From assembly GCF_014851685.1 (NCBI RefSeq), contig NZ_JACVAC010000025.1:1-32476 (forward strand): 32,476 nucleotides of DNA, given 5' to 3'. The notes under the pieces were generated by a model. It ran no database searches and was not told where the DNA came from. It saw only the letters and a list, made by a program, of their open reading frames with translations. Numbering within the stretch: position 1 is the stretch's first letter; each line of letters opens with the position of its first letter. Positions 23,756-32,350 of the stretch are shown here, one piece after another. The stretch comes from Pseudomonas sp. PDM05 (GTDB taxonomy: Bacteria; Pseudomonadota; Gammaproteobacteria; Pseudomonadales; Pseudomonadaceae). Both the position numbers and the translations under genes were made by a program.

Positions 23756-24898
23756 TCAAGCCTTTTTCGTGGGCAGTACATCGTTGGCAATCATTTCGCC
23801 GAATGGACCAGTGAGGTTGGTGATACCGCGCCCGGCGAGGCTGGTGTATGGCTCCGGCAACAGCGGGAACACCAGTTCGGCAAAGCGATATGCCTCTTCC
23901 AGATGCGGATAGCCGGAGAAGATGAAGCTCTCGATGCCCAGGTCGGCGTACTCCTTGATGCGTGCCGCGACCTGATGCGGGTTGCCCACCAGCGCCGTGC
24001 CGGCACCGCCGCGCACCAGGCCGACACCGGCCCACAGGTTGGGGGCTATTTCCAGGTTGTCGCGGCGCCCGTCGTGCAGGGCGGCCATGCGACGCTGGCC
24101 CTCGGAATCAAAGCGCGAGAAGGATTTTTGCGCAGCGGCGATGGTTTCATCGCTGATGTGCTCGATCAGTTTGTCGGCGGCTTTCCAGGCGTCTTCTTCG
24201 GTTTCGCGCACGATCACGTGCAAGCGAATGCCGAACTTGACGATGCGGCCGTGACGGGCGGCGCGCTCACGCACATCCGCGAGTTTCTCCGCGACGGCAG
24301 CGGGCGGCTCGCCCCAGGTCAGGTACACGTCGACCTGCTCGGCGGCGAGGTCGTGGGCCGCGTCGGAGGACCCACCGAAATACAGCGGTGGGTAGGGCTT
24401 CTGCACGGGTGGGTAAAGGGCCTTGGCGTTCTGCACGCGCAGGTGTTTACCTTCGAAATCCACCGATTCGCCCTGCAACACGCGACGCCAGATCTTGAGG
24501 AACTCGTCGGAGACTTCGTAGCGTTCGCTGTGGTCGAGGAAACTGCCGTCGCCGCGGTTCTCGTCGGGGTCGCCGCCGGTGACCACGTTGATCAGCAGGC
24601 GGCCGTTGGACAGGCGATCCAGGGTTGCGGCCATGCGCGCTGAAACGGTCGGAGAAATAATCCCGGGGCGGATCGCTACCAGATAGCGCAGGCGCTCGGT
24701 CAACGGCACCAACGCGGAAGCGATGACCCAGGAGTCTTCGCACGAGCGCCCGGTAGGAATCAGCACGCCGTGGTAACCCAGGCTGTCAGCCGCTTGCGCG
24801 ACTTGCTTCAGATAATTGAGGGTGACTGGCCGTGCACCTTGGGTAGTGCCCAGGTAATGACCGTCGCCGTGAGTCGGCAGAAACCAGAAAACATCCAT
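23756..24898 (-). CDS. msuD: FMNH2-dependent methanesulfonate monooxygenase MsuD
   Basis: This 380-aa bacterial-luciferase-fold (SsuD/MsuD) enzyme desulfonates short alkanesulfonates to an aldehyde and sulfite. Family landmarks are MDVFWFLPTHGDGHYLG at the N-terminus, LLINVVTGGDPDENRGDG, LYFGGSSDAA and GTALVGNPHQVAARIKEY. Length equals that of the SsuD family. Gene order with msuE and msuC favours MsuD over SsuD, and no ssu transporter genes are next to it. It lies 9 nt after msuE. It receives FMNH2 from MsuE. Confidence 0.92.
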   Translation of the reverse strand: MDVFWFLPTHGDGHYLGTTQGARPVTLNYLKQVAQAADSLGYHGVLIPTGRSCEDSWVIASALVPLTERLRYLVAIRPGIISPTVSARMAATLDRLSNGRLLINVVTGGDPDENRGDGSFLDHSERYEVSDEFLKIWRRVLQGESVDFEGKHLRVQNAKALYPPVQKPYPPLYFGGSSDAAHDLAAEQVDVYLTWGEPPAAVAEKLADVRERAARHGRIVKFGIRLHVIVRETEEDAWKAADKLIEHISDETIAAAQKSFSRFDSEGQRRMAALHDGRRDNLEIAPNLWAGVGLVRGGAGTALVGNPHQVAARIKEYADLGIESFIFSGYPHLEEAYRFAELVFPLLPEPYTSLAGRGITNLTGPFGEMIANDVLPTKKA

Positions 24899-24907
24899 GG
24901 CGAATCC

Positions 24908-25471
24908 TTAAGCGATTTTCAGCAGGGAGGGGGAGTGCGCTGCAAACAACGGTGCAGCGCGTTCTGCCGCAAGACGGATACGGCCCTTCAAGGGCTCACT
25001 GGTTATTTGGTAGTCGGTGAAGTCGGCTTCGGTGGCGTACACACCAATCGGCAAGGTCAATGCCTGGAAGAAGCTGAACAGCGGACGCAACTGGTGATCG
25101 AGGACCAATGCGTGGCGTTCGCTGCCGCCGGTGGCGGCCAGCAGCACCGGGGTGTTGATCAGCGCGTTGAGGCCGACCAGGTCGAAGAGGTGTTTGAGCA
25201 GGCCCGGGTAGGAGCCGCGATACACCGGCGCAGCGACGATCAGCAGGTCGGCCTGTTCGATGGCCAACAGTTGGCTTTCGACCTCGGCCGGCAATTCGTC
25301 GCGGGACAGCGCACCGCCCAATGGCCGGGCAATGTCGCCCAACTCGATCAAGGTGGTCTGGATGGGCAGCAGGGTGGCGAGTTCCGCCAGCACGGCCTGG
25401 GTCAATACGAGGGTACGGGACGGGCGCCAGGTTCCGCCGGAGAGGGCAACGACATTCAGGGGACGGGTCAT
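24908..25471 (-). CDS. msuE: NADH-dependent FMN reductase MsuE
   Basis: This 187-aa flavodoxin-like reductase has the N-terminal phosphate-binding loop ALSGGTWRPSRT and the segment LLIVAAPVYRGSYPGLLKHL. It supplies reduced FMN to MsuD and MsuC. ATG 25471 follows AAGGAA by 7 nt; a frame extension to 25675 lies in the promoter region. It is the first gene of the msu operon. Confidence 0.92.
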   Translation of the reverse strand: MTRPLNVVALSGGTWRPSRTLVLTQAVLAELATLLPIQTTLIELGDIARPLGGALSRDELPAEVESQLLAIEQADLLIVAAPVYRGSYPGLLKHLFDLVGLNALINTPVLLAATGGSERHALVLDHQLRPLFSFFQALTLPIGVYATEADFTDYQITSEPLKGRIRLAAERAAPLFAAHSPSLLKIA

Positions 25472-25620
25472 GAACAGTTCCTTTTTCAACAGTGGTTCAC
25501 AGCAGGTGTGCAGCGTGTTGAGCAAGAGCTGTACCAAAGGCTGCGGGCCTTGAGTGGCGCGGGCTGTGGGCTCAGTGCTGGAAACTCCTGGTGTTGTCGG
25601 CCTGCTGATTTGTTGAATGG

Positions 25621-25703
25621 CTGTTGCCTGGGCAACAGTTGCGTGGCGAACAGTGCCCGTTGAGTGTGTTGCCATTTATAGAGGGTTATGGTTATTCCGT
25701 AAA
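25621..25703 (-). promoter_or_regulatory. Likely msuE promoter with leader hairpin
   Basis: Leftward, TTTACG (25703-25698), 17 bp, and TATAAA (25680-25675) form a reasonable sigma-70 promoter with AT-rich sequence upstream (25704-25745). Downstream in the leader is a perfect 8-bp hairpin, CTGTTGCC-TG-GGCAACAG (25621-25638). The family is normally controlled by CysB. A CysB site could lie in the AT-rich part but is not called. No clear sigma-54 site was found here. No gene is seen between 25472 and 25869. Confidence 0.5.
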
Positions 25704-25869
25704 TGAACGTATTTCCATATTTATAGACCAATAAAGAATATAAAAGGCGTAGCTATCGAAGGTGCCTCGGCGGCTGATAGCGACTATCACGGCAGGTGAT
25801 TTTTCCCTGCCCAGGGGCGGGAGTAGCCTGTGTTCATTGACTCGAAACCCACTTCGCAGAGCCGCCACC

Positions 25870-26139
25870 ATGAACCGATTGCTTGCTGTTGCCTTATTGC
25901 TTGTCACTTCCGTCGTCGCCGGGTGTGCGACTCATCCTGCGCCTGAGTTGCGTCCCTATTCGGTGGAAGAAAGCAGGCAGTTGGCCCTTGAAGCACTGAG
26001 CCGTCGCGGCTTGTCGTTTGATGAATATCAACAGCAGCGCGCGGCACTGTTGGGGCAGCCACAAAAGTCCTACAGCTTCGATCGCCAGGGTGAAATGAAC
26101 GCCGAGCGAAGCGTGACCCTGCATGGTCGTCCCAGTTGA
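25870..26139 (+). CDS. Small outer-membrane-type lipoprotein, function unknown
   Basis: The 89-aa protein has a lipoprotein signal peptide MNRLLAVALLLVTSVVAGC. The lipobox is VAGC, so the Cys at position 19 is the lipidated residue, followed by Ala and Thr. The mature part is polar and helical (SVEESRQLALEALSRRGLSF). The start is ATG 25870 because the signal peptide begins there; its ribosome site is weak. A strong terminator follows at 26160. No partner genes are seen. Confidence 0.82.
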   Translation: MNRLLAVALLLVTSVVAGCATHPAPELRPYSVEESRQLALEALSRRGLSFDEYQQQRAALLGQPQKSYSFDRQGEMNAERSVTLHGRPS

Positions 26140-26159
26140 GTGGGGTATTGGCAGCGAAG

Positions 26160-26199
26160 AACCCGAGCTTTCCCTTAAGGAACCTCGGGTTTTTGTTTT
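26160..26199 (+). terminator. Intrinsic terminator after the small lipoprotein gene
   Basis: An ACCCGAG...CTCGGGT stem with an inner TTCC/GGAA pair is followed by TTTTGTTTT. It is 20 nt after the stop codon. A good rightward terminator. Confidence 0.9.
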
Positions 26200-26371
26200 C
26201 CATGGGGCGACTTCAGCCTGTTAAGCTGAATTTCAGGAGCGTTCCTACGCACATTTGCCTAAAGTGGTCCTTTTTTAATGGCATTCGATCGGTTAAACCT
26301 GACGACCTCTGTCCCGGTCGATGCCCCTGAGACGCTGCTCTCGGGAACCTGCTCTGCGAGTCTTTAACGTC

Positions 26372-27532
26372 ATGAATAAACGTCCGTTGTATTTCGACTA
26401 CGCCGCCACCACGCCGGTGGATGAGCGGGTCATCCAGGTCATGGTTGAGTGCCTGGGTTTCAACGCCAATTTCGGCAACCCTGCGTCCAGTTCCCATGCG
26501 TTCGGTCAAGCCGCCCGGCAAACGGTCGAGCAGGCACGTCGCCAGGTCGCCGAACTGGTCGGTGCCGCGCCTGAGCAAATCGTCTGGACTTCCGGCGCGA
26601 CGGAATCGAACAACCTCGCGATCAAGGGCGTGGCCCAGGCACGGGGCGTGGCGGGCGGGCATATCATCACCAGCCAGATCGAGCACAAGGCCACCCTGGA
26701 TACCGCGCGGCAACTGCAGGAAGCCGGCGTGGCCGTGACCTATCTGGTGCCGGACGCCGATGGGCTGATCAGCGCCGACGCGGTCAGCGAAGCGTTGCGT
26801 GAAGACACCTTCCTGGTATCGCTGATGCTGGTGAACAACGAACTGGGCACGCTCAACGACATTCCGGGCATTGGCGCGCGGGTGCGTGAACACGGTGCGT
26901 TGTTGCACGTGGATGCGGCGCAGGGCGCGGGCAAGGTGGCGATTGACCTGGGTGAGTGGCCGGTGGACTTGATGTCGTTTTCCGCGCACAAACTGTATGG
27001 CCCCAAGGGCATCGGCGCGTTGTATGTGGGGCCGCGGGCGCAGCAGAAGGTGTTGGCGCAGATTCACGGCGGCGGCCACGAAGGCGGCTTGCGCTCCGGC
27101 ACCCTGGCGACCCATCAGATTGCTGGCATGGGCATGGCATTCGCGCTGGCAGCGGCGTCTTTTGTCGAAGAGAAGGCTGTGATCGTGGCGTTGCGCCAAC
27201 GTCTGCTGGAGCAGTTGGAGTCGGTGGGCGGTGTGCGCCTCAATGGCAGCGCCACCCAGCGTATTCCCCACACCCTCAGCCTCACATTTGGCGAAGGTGA
27301 ATTCAACGCTGCGGCCTTGAGCGCGGGCATGGCGTTTTCTGCGACCTCGGCCTGTAATTCGGCAAGCAATGCACCGTCCCACGTACTTCTGGCGCTGGGG
27401 CATGATGCGCGCAGCGCCGGGCGTACCATTCGCTTGAGCCTGGGACGGTTTACCACCGAGCAGGATATTGATCAGGCCGTGCAGTTGATCAAGGCGGCAC
27501 TCACCAGTGCACCGGCGTTCTGGGCGGTCTGA
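26372..27532 (+). CDS. Cysteine desulfurase (NifS/IscS-like class V aminotransferase)
   Basis: This 386-aa PLP enzyme starts MNKRPLYFDYAATTPVDERV. The PLP lysine lies in FSAHKLYGPKGIG (about residue 207) and a conserved His in ITSQIEHKATLD. The active-site Cys is in TSACNSASNAPSHVL (about 327), which takes the sulfur as persulfide. It supplies sulfur for Fe-S or tRNA thiolation. The iscRSUA/hscBA genes are absent nearby, so it is a stand-alone paralogue and not the housekeeping IscS. It lies upstream of pepP in the same direction, 49 nt apart. The start is by homology, with a weak ribosome site. Confidence 0.9.
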   Translation: MNKRPLYFDYAATTPVDERVIQVMVECLGFNANFGNPASSSHAFGQAARQTVEQARRQVAELVGAAPEQIVWTSGATESNNLAIKGVAQARGVAGGHIITSQIEHKATLDTARQLQEAGVAVTYLVPDADGLISADAVSEALREDTFLVSLMLVNNELGTLNDIPGIGARVREHGALLHVDAAQGAGKVAIDLGEWPVDLMSFSAHKLYGPKGIGALYVGPRAQQKVLAQIHGGGHEGGLRSGTLATHQIAGMGMAFALAAASFVEEKAVIVALRQRLLEQLESVGGVRLNGSATQRIPHTLSLTFGEGEFNAAALSAGMAFSATSACNSASNAPSHVLLALGHDARSAGRTIRLSLGRFTTEQDIDQAVQLIKAALTSAPAFWAV

Positions 27533-27581
27533 GCCATTTTTCGCAACACATAATAATTATTCGTGGTTAGCAGGAGACACA

Positions 27582-29390
27582 ATGAGTACGCAGCCCTTGA
27601 CCCATGGAACGGTTCCCCAGCGCCTGGCGCAGACCCGCGAACTGATGCGCCGCGAGGGCATCCACGCCCTGCTGGTGCCGTCGGCCGACCCGCACCTGTC
27701 CGAGTACTTGCCAGGTTATTGGCAGGGACGGCAATGGTTGTCGGGGTTCCATGGTTCGGTGGGGACCTTGATTGTCACTGCGGATTTCGCCGGTGTGTGG
27801 GCCGATAGCCGCTACTGGGAACAGGCAACCAAGGAACTCAAGGGCAGCGGTATCGAGTTGGTGAAACTGCAGCCGGGCCAACCAGGGCCGCTGGAGTGGT
27901 TGGCCGAGCAAACTCCGGAAGGTGCGGTAGTGGCGGTTGATGGTGCGGTAATGGCCGTGGCTTCGGCGCGGACCCTGGGTGGAAAACTGGCAGAACGCGG
28001 CGCACGCCTGCGCACCGACATCGACCTGCTGAATGACGTCTGGCAAGATCGCCCGCCGCTGCCGGACCAACCGATCTATCAGCACTTGCCGCCGCAAGCC
28101 ACCGTCAGCCGTGGCGAAAAGCTCACGGCGCTGCGTGCCAGTCTGAAAGAGAAGGGTGCTGAGTGGCACTTCATCGCCACCCTGGATGACATCGCGTGGC
28201 TGTTCAACCTGCGTGGCGCGGATGTTTCGTTTAACCCGGTGTTTGTGTCCTTTGCGTTGATCAATCAACAACAGGCCACTTTGTTTGTGGCGCTGAGTAA
28301 GGTCGACACTGCGTTGCGCGCGGTGTTGGAGCAGGACGGCGTAACCCTGCGCGACTACAGCGAAGTGGCGGATGCGCTGCGTGCGGTGCCATCGGGTGCC
28401 ACTTTGCAGGTTGATCCTGCGCGCGTGACGGCCGGGCTGTTGGAGAACCTCGATGCCGGCGTCAAGCTGGTGGAAGGCATTAACCCGACCACACTGGCCA
28501 AGTCCCGCAAGAGCCTGGCGGATGCGCAACATATCCGCCAGGCGATGGAGCAGGATGGGGCCGCGCTGTGTGAGTTCTTTGCCTGGTTGGACAGTGCGCT
28601 GGGGCGCGAGCGCATCACCGAGCTGACCATCGACGAACACCTCACCGCTGCGCGTACACGTCGTCCTGGGTATGTGTCGCTGAGCTTCAATACCATCGCT
28701 GCATTCAACGCCAATGGCGCGATGCCGCATTACCACGCAACCGAGGAAGAGCACGCGCTGATCGAAGGCGACGGTTTGTTGCTCATCGATTCGGGCGGCC
28801 AGTACCTGGGCGGTACAACCGACATCACGCGGATGGTGCCGATCGGTTCGCCGAGCGAGGAGCAGAAGCGTGACTGCACTCGTGTGCTCAAGGGCGTGAT
28901 CGCCTTGTCTCGCGCTCATTTCCCCAAGGGCATCCTGTCGCCGCTGCTGGATGCCATCGCACGTGCGCCGATCTGGGCTGAAGGCGTGGACTACGGCCAT
29001 GGTACGGGGCACGGTGTAGGTTATTTCCTCAACGTGCATGAAGGCCCGCAGGTGATCGCCTATCAGGCGGCCGCTGCGCCGCAAACGGCGATGCAGGCGG
29101 GCATGATCACCTCCATCGAGCCGGGCACTTACCGTCCGGGACGTTGGGGCGTGCGTATCGAGAACCTGGTGTTGAACCGGGAAGCGGGCAAGACCGAGTT
29201 CGGCGAGTTCCTCAAGTTTGAAACCCTGACCCTGTGCCCGATCGACACCCGTTGCCTGGAGCCGTCGCTGCTGACGGCGGATGAGCGTGAGTGGTTCAAC
29301 GCCTACCACGCCGAAGTGCGCGGGCGCCTCAGCCCCTTGCTCAGTGGCGCCGCGCTGGAGTGGTTGCAGGTGCGTACGGCGGCTATTTGA
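27582..29390 (+). CDS. pepP: Xaa-Pro aminopeptidase (M24B, long PepP type)
   Basis: This 602-aa cytoplasmic metallopeptidase has two creatinase-like N-terminal domains (1-310) and a C-terminal pita-bread M24 domain. Metal ligands are the Asp pair in LLIDSGGQYLGGTTDITR (about 403 and 414), the His in GTGHGVGYF (about 477), and the Glu in SIEPGTY (about 512) and RIENLVL (about 527). It cleaves the N-terminal residue before proline. The long two-domain form is like eukaryotic XPNPEP1, unlike the shorter E. coli PepP. ATG 27582 follows AGGAGA. It overlaps the convergent isomerase by 8 nt. Confidence 0.93.
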   Translation: MSTQPLTHGTVPQRLAQTRELMRREGIHALLVPSADPHLSEYLPGYWQGRQWLSGFHGSVGTLIVTADFAGVWADSRYWEQATKELKGSGIELVKLQPGQPGPLEWLAEQTPEGAVVAVDGAVMAVASARTLGGKLAERGARLRTDIDLLNDVWQDRPPLPDQPIYQHLPPQATVSRGEKLTALRASLKEKGAEWHFIATLDDIAWLFNLRGADVSFNPVFVSFALINQQQATLFVALSKVDTALRAVLEQDGVTLRDYSEVADALRAVPSGATLQVDPARVTAGLLENLDAGVKLVEGINPTTLAKSRKSLADAQHIRQAMEQDGAALCEFFAWLDSALGRERITELTIDEHLTAARTRRPGYVSLSFNTIAAFNANGAMPHYHATEEEHALIEGDGLLLIDSGGQYLGGTTDITRMVPIGSPSEEQKRDCTRVLKGVIALSRAHFPKGILSPLLDAIARAPIWAEGVDYGHGTGHGVGYFLNVHEGPQVIAYQAAAAPQTAMQAGMITSIEPGTYRPGRWGVRIENLVLNREAGKTEFGEFLKFETLTLCPIDTRCLEPSLLTADEREWFNAYHAEVRGRLSPLLSGAALEWLQVRTAAI

Positions 29391-29976
29391 TCAGGGCTTC
29401 GCGCACAAACTCCAGACGGTCCTGACCGAAGAACAGCTGGTTGCCTACAAAGAAGCTGGGCGCACCGAACACGCCGCGTTGAACGGCTTGTTCGGTTTTG
29501 TCCTTGAGGGCGGTTTTTACGTCGTCATCGTTGGTCAGGGCCAGTACCTGCTCTGGATCAAATCCATGCCCGGCAAGGACACTGGCCACGACGGCTGGAT
29601 CGCCCAGGTGCAGACCTTCGACCCAGAGGGCACGGAACAGGCAATCGACAAAATCGTCGAAGCGCTCGGGTTGGCGCATCTGCATGCCGGTGACGGCACG
29701 CATCAGCACCAGGGTGTTGATCGGGAAGTGCGGGTTGAACTTGAGCGTTACGCCATAGCGTTGGGCGTATCGCGCCAGGTCATCCAGCATGTAGCGACCT
29801 TTGGCGGGGACCATAATTGGCGATGCGTTGCCGGTGGCCTTGAATACGCCACCCAACAGCATGGGCTGGTACACCAGTTGCGCCGCGGTTTCAGCGCACA
29901 GTGCCGGTAGTTGGGTATAGGCGAGATAGGTGGCCGGGCTGCCGAGGTCGAAAAAGAACTCCAGGGTTTTGCTCAT
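29383..29976 (-). CDS. 2-hydroxychromene-2-carboxylate isomerase family (DsbA-like, kappa-GST)
   Basis: This 197-aa thioredoxin-fold protein of the HCCA-isomerase/kappa-GST group has an N-terminal strand-loop with FFFDLGSPATYLAYTQL, where Ser replaces the CxxC cysteines of DsbA. Near the C-terminus is GVFGAPSFFVGNQLFFGQDR, the cis-Pro GAPSFF loop. It uses glutathione in naphthalene degradation in known relatives; here no aromatic catabolic genes are nearby, so the substrate is open. ATG 29976 starts MSKTLEF. It is followed upstream by the SDR gene 35 nt away, likely one operon. Confidence 0.88.
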   Translation of the reverse strand: MSKTLEFFFDLGSPATYLAYTQLPALCAETAAQLVYQPMLLGGVFKATGNASPIMVPAKGRYMLDDLARYAQRYGVTLKFNPHFPINTLVLMRAVTGMQMRQPERFDDFVDCLFRALWVEGLHLGDPAVVASVLAGHGFDPEQVLALTNDDDVKTALKDKTEQAVQRGVFGAPSFFVGNQLFFGQDRLEFVREALIK

Positions 29977-30011
29977 GGTCGATGCTCGCTGCTTATGGTT
30001 ATGGGGCGTGC

Positions 30012-30743
30012 TTACCAAGGTTCATTCCAGGGGCGCAGGTCCAGCTCGAAGGTCCAGGCGTCTCTGGGTTGGCTATGCAGGTACCAATAGTTTTCGGCAA
30101 TGTGTTCGGGGTTGAGGATGCCGTCCTGGTCCTTGAGCGCATACTTTTGCGGAAAGTTGTCGCGAATGAAGTCGGTATCGATGGCGCCATCGACCACCAC
30201 GTGGGCGACGTGGATATTTCTCGGGCCCAGTTCTCGCGCCATGCTTTGTGCCAGAGCGCGGATCCCGTGCTTGGCCCCGGCGAACGCGGCGAAACCTGCT
30301 GCGCCGCGTAAACCAGCGGTAGCGCCGGTGAACAGGATAGTGCCTCGGTTACGGGTGACCATGCGTTTGGCGACTTCACGGGCATTCAAGAAGCCTGAGA
30401 AACAGGCCATTTCCCAGATCTTGAAATACTTGCGCGCCGTTTCGTCCAGGATGCTGCAGGGCACGTTGGCGCCGATATTGAAGACGAACGCTTCAATGGG
30501 GCCGAGCTCGGTTTCGATTTTCTCGATCAGCGCGATCACGTCTTCTTCTTTACGTGCGTCGCAGGCAAAGCCATGGGCTTCGCCGCCCGCCGAGTGAATG
30601 CTGTCGACCAGAGGTTGTAATTTGTCGGCGCTGCGACGGGTGACACAGGCCACATACCCTTCATGGGCGAAGCGTCTGGCGATGGCGCCGCCGGTGGCAT
30701 CACCGGCGCCCACTACCAATACGATTTTCTTGTTGTGTGTCAT
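30012..30743 (-). CDS. SDR-family protein lacking the catalytic tyrosine
   Basis: The 243-aa protein has a classical-type Rossmann start, VLVVGAGDATGGAIARRFA, giving GAGxATG in place of TGxxxGIG. The NNAG-type motif is changed to FNIGANV. The active-site region reads FTGATAGLRGAAGFAAFAGA then KHG. The usual YxxxK is FxGAK, so the Tyr is Phe while the Lys is kept. Serine of the triad is also not clear (GATAG). It may bind NAD(P) without ordinary alcohol dehydrogenase chemistry, or have another acid. It pairs with the HCCA-type isomerase gene downstream. Confidence 0.88.
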   Translation of the reverse strand: MTHNKKIVLVVGAGDATGGAIARRFAHEGYVACVTRRSADKLQPLVDSIHSAGGEAHGFACDARKEEDVIALIEKIETELGPIEAFVFNIGANVPCSILDETARKYFKIWEMACFSGFLNAREVAKRMVTRNRGTILFTGATAGLRGAAGFAAFAGAKHGIRALAQSMARELGPRNIHVAHVVVDGAIDTDFIRDNFPQKYALKDQDGILNPEHIAENYWYLHSQPRDAWTFELDLRPWNEPW

Positions 30744-30825
30744 GGGAACTCCGTTGGCTCGATTGTCGAGCAGGAGTCTAGACGCAACACCGCGAGGGGC
30801 TGGGTTTGTATCAGGAATTTAAGAT

Positions 30826-30848
30826 GAGCAGTCGGAGGCTGACTGCTC
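30826..30848 (-). terminator. Hairpin after the cysteine-rich lipoprotein gene
   Basis: GAGCAGTC (30826-30833) and GACTGCTC (30841-30848) form an exact 8-bp stem just past the stop of the leftward lipoprotein gene (30855). The T-run is poor (ATCTTAAATT), so it is a weak or factor-aided terminator. Confidence 0.5.
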
Positions 30849-30854
30849 GGTCGT

Positions 30855-31136
30855 TTACTTGCAGATGACGATCATGCTGCGGCTGGTGTAGCCGGCGGGG
30901 TTGAGGCCGAAGGGGTAGTCCCCTGGCTCTTCGGAGTTGTCACCCGACTTGGCGATAACCCGGTAGCCTTTGGCGCCGCAGGAGTTGGTTGCACTGGTGT
31001 AGCACTGCTCCCAGGAGGACGACAGGCCGGAACAGTTGATATGCAGCCCTTTTTTGCCCCGTTTTACTTCTGTCTTGGTGGTCGCGGCACAGCCGGCAAT
31101 CGCCACGATCATCAACAGCATCAAAATTCGCTTCAT
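30855..31136 (-). CDS. Small lipoprotein with four cysteines, function unknown
   Basis: The 93-aa protein has a lipoprotein signal MKRILMLLMIVAIAGC, lipobox IAGC. The mature part has Cys in INCSGLS, EQCYTSA, NSCGAKG and VICK, which may form two disulfide bonds in the periplasm. The spacing WxxCYxxA..xCGxxGY is seen in several small Pseudomonas lipoproteins. ATG 31136 has AAGGA upstream; a longer frame to 31256 is not supported. No operon partners. Confidence 0.8.
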   Translation of the reverse strand: MKRILMLLMIVAIAGCAATTKTEVKRGKKGLHINCSGLSSSWEQCYTSATNSCGAKGYRVIAKSGDNSEEPGDYPFGLNPAGYTSRSMIVICK

Positions 31137-31300
31137 TCCCATCCTTAATAGCCGCTTCGCAATACTTGAAGCTGGCTCTACTCGCTCTCGAGTGTAGCGT
31201 TCGCGCTGTCCTTGTCGAAAGTCTCCATGAATGACATTCGTTTGCGGCTTTAACATGGCCTAAATAAGCGGCAAATACCAGAGCTACATTTCGATATGAC

Positions 31301-32188
31301 TCAATCGGCAGGAACCAGCGGTTTGGAGCCGCTGCCCATCGTCAGCGTCGCCCCGACAGACGCCAGGATGATGCAGGTAATGGCCAGCCATTGCGCGAGG
31401 GAGAGGTGTTCTTGTAGGAAGAGCAGGCCTGAGAGTGCGCCGAATGCCGGTTCGATACTCATGAGCGTGCCAAAGGTGCGGGCGGGGAGGCGTGTCAGCG
31501 CGACCATCTCCAGTGTGTAGGGCAGGGCGGTGGACAGGATGGCGACGCCGATAGCGATCGGGATCAGTGCAGGGGTCAGCAATGCGGCGCCAGCGTGGAC
31601 GATTCCGATTGGCGCAATGAACAACGCGGCAATCATCACGCCGAGGGCAGCTGTTTGGACGCCGTTGTCGTTACCTGCTTTCTGGCCGAACAGAATATAG
31701 AGTGCCCAGCAGACGCCTGCGCCGAGTGCGTAGGCGGCGCCGACCAGGTCGATGCCGTGGCTGGTTTCTCCTGTGGGGATCAACAACAGCAGGCCAATGA
31801 TGGCAAGGCCGATCCAGAGGAAATCCACCGCGCGCCGTGAGGCATATATCGCTACCGCGAGAGGGCCGGTAAATTCGAGCGCTACCGCAATGCCCAGGGG
31901 CACGCTGCGCAAGGACATATAGAAGAGGAAGTTCATGCCTCCCAATGCCAGGCCGTAGACGACGACGGTACGCAAGGATTTGGCTGTCAACTTGGCGCGC
32001 CAGGGGCGTAATAGAAGCAGCATGATCACGCTGGCAAAAATCAGGCGCAGGGCGGTGGTGCCTTGTGCGCCAACGATAGGGAACATGCTTTTGGCGAGCG
32101 AAGCGCCGGTCTGCACGGAAGCCATGGCGATCAACAGCAGGCCGACAGGGAATAATGTCGAGGCCAGGCTGCGAGAAGAGGTGGTCAT
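31301..32188 (-). CDS. RhtA-type drug/metabolite transporter (EamA)
   Basis: This 295-aa inner-membrane protein has ten hydrophobic segments in two EamA halves (start LFPVGLLLIAMASVQTGASL, end LAITCIILASVGATLTMGSG). The LRSVPLGIAVALEFTGPLAV and LPARTFGTLMSIEPAFGALS patterns resemble RhtA, an exporter of threonine and homoserine. The substrate is inferred from the family only. It has a weak ribosome site. A triple half-site operator is about 50-85 bp upstream, suggesting control by an unknown regulator. Confidence 0.87.
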   Translation of the reverse strand: MTTSSRSLASTLFPVGLLLIAMASVQTGASLAKSMFPIVGAQGTTALRLIFASVIMLLLLRPWRAKLTAKSLRTVVVYGLALGGMNFLFYMSLRSVPLGIAVALEFTGPLAVAIYASRRAVDFLWIGLAIIGLLLLIPTGETSHGIDLVGAAYALGAGVCWALYILFGQKAGNDNGVQTAALGVMIAALFIAPIGIVHAGAALLTPALIPIAIGVAILSTALPYTLEMVALTRLPARTFGTLMSIEPAFGALSGLLFLQEHLSLAQWLAITCIILASVGATLTMGSGSKPLVPAD

Positions 32189-32238
32189 TGAGAGGGGGTG
32201 TCCGAGATCATTTTAAGAGTGGCGTAGGGCGCTATGAT

Positions 32239-32273
32239 GCTCAACTGTTTAGCGTTGAGCAATATATTGCTCA
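32239..32273. promoter_or_regulatory. Triple half-site operator upstream of the RhtA-like gene
   Basis: GCTCAAC (32239-32245) and GTTGAGC (32254-32260) form a dyad. The second copy is also part of the perfect 18-bp palindrome TGAGCAATATATTGCTCA (32256-32273). Three GCTCA half-sites in 35 bp suggest binding by a dimeric repressor or activator. The promoter elements could not be assigned surely. Confidence 0.5.
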
Positions 32274-32350
32274 GTCATTGGCGTTGTCCTTTCTATATAG
32301 AGTGGTTTTGGCGGTTTTCAGGCTAATTGATAGTAAAAACAAATTAACAG

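Noticed and set aside
25472..25760. Sigma-54 promoter for msuE
   Set aside because: GGCAC occurs but without TTGC at the required distance.
26213..27403. 396-codon leftward frame opposite the cysteine desulfurase
   Set aside because: It is antisense to a PLP enzyme with its active-site Lys and Cys, and has shadow-like composition.
27567..29309. 580-codon leftward frame opposite pepP
   Set aside because: It has Arg/His/Gln-rich shadow composition, while the opposite strand holds a complete M24 peptidase.
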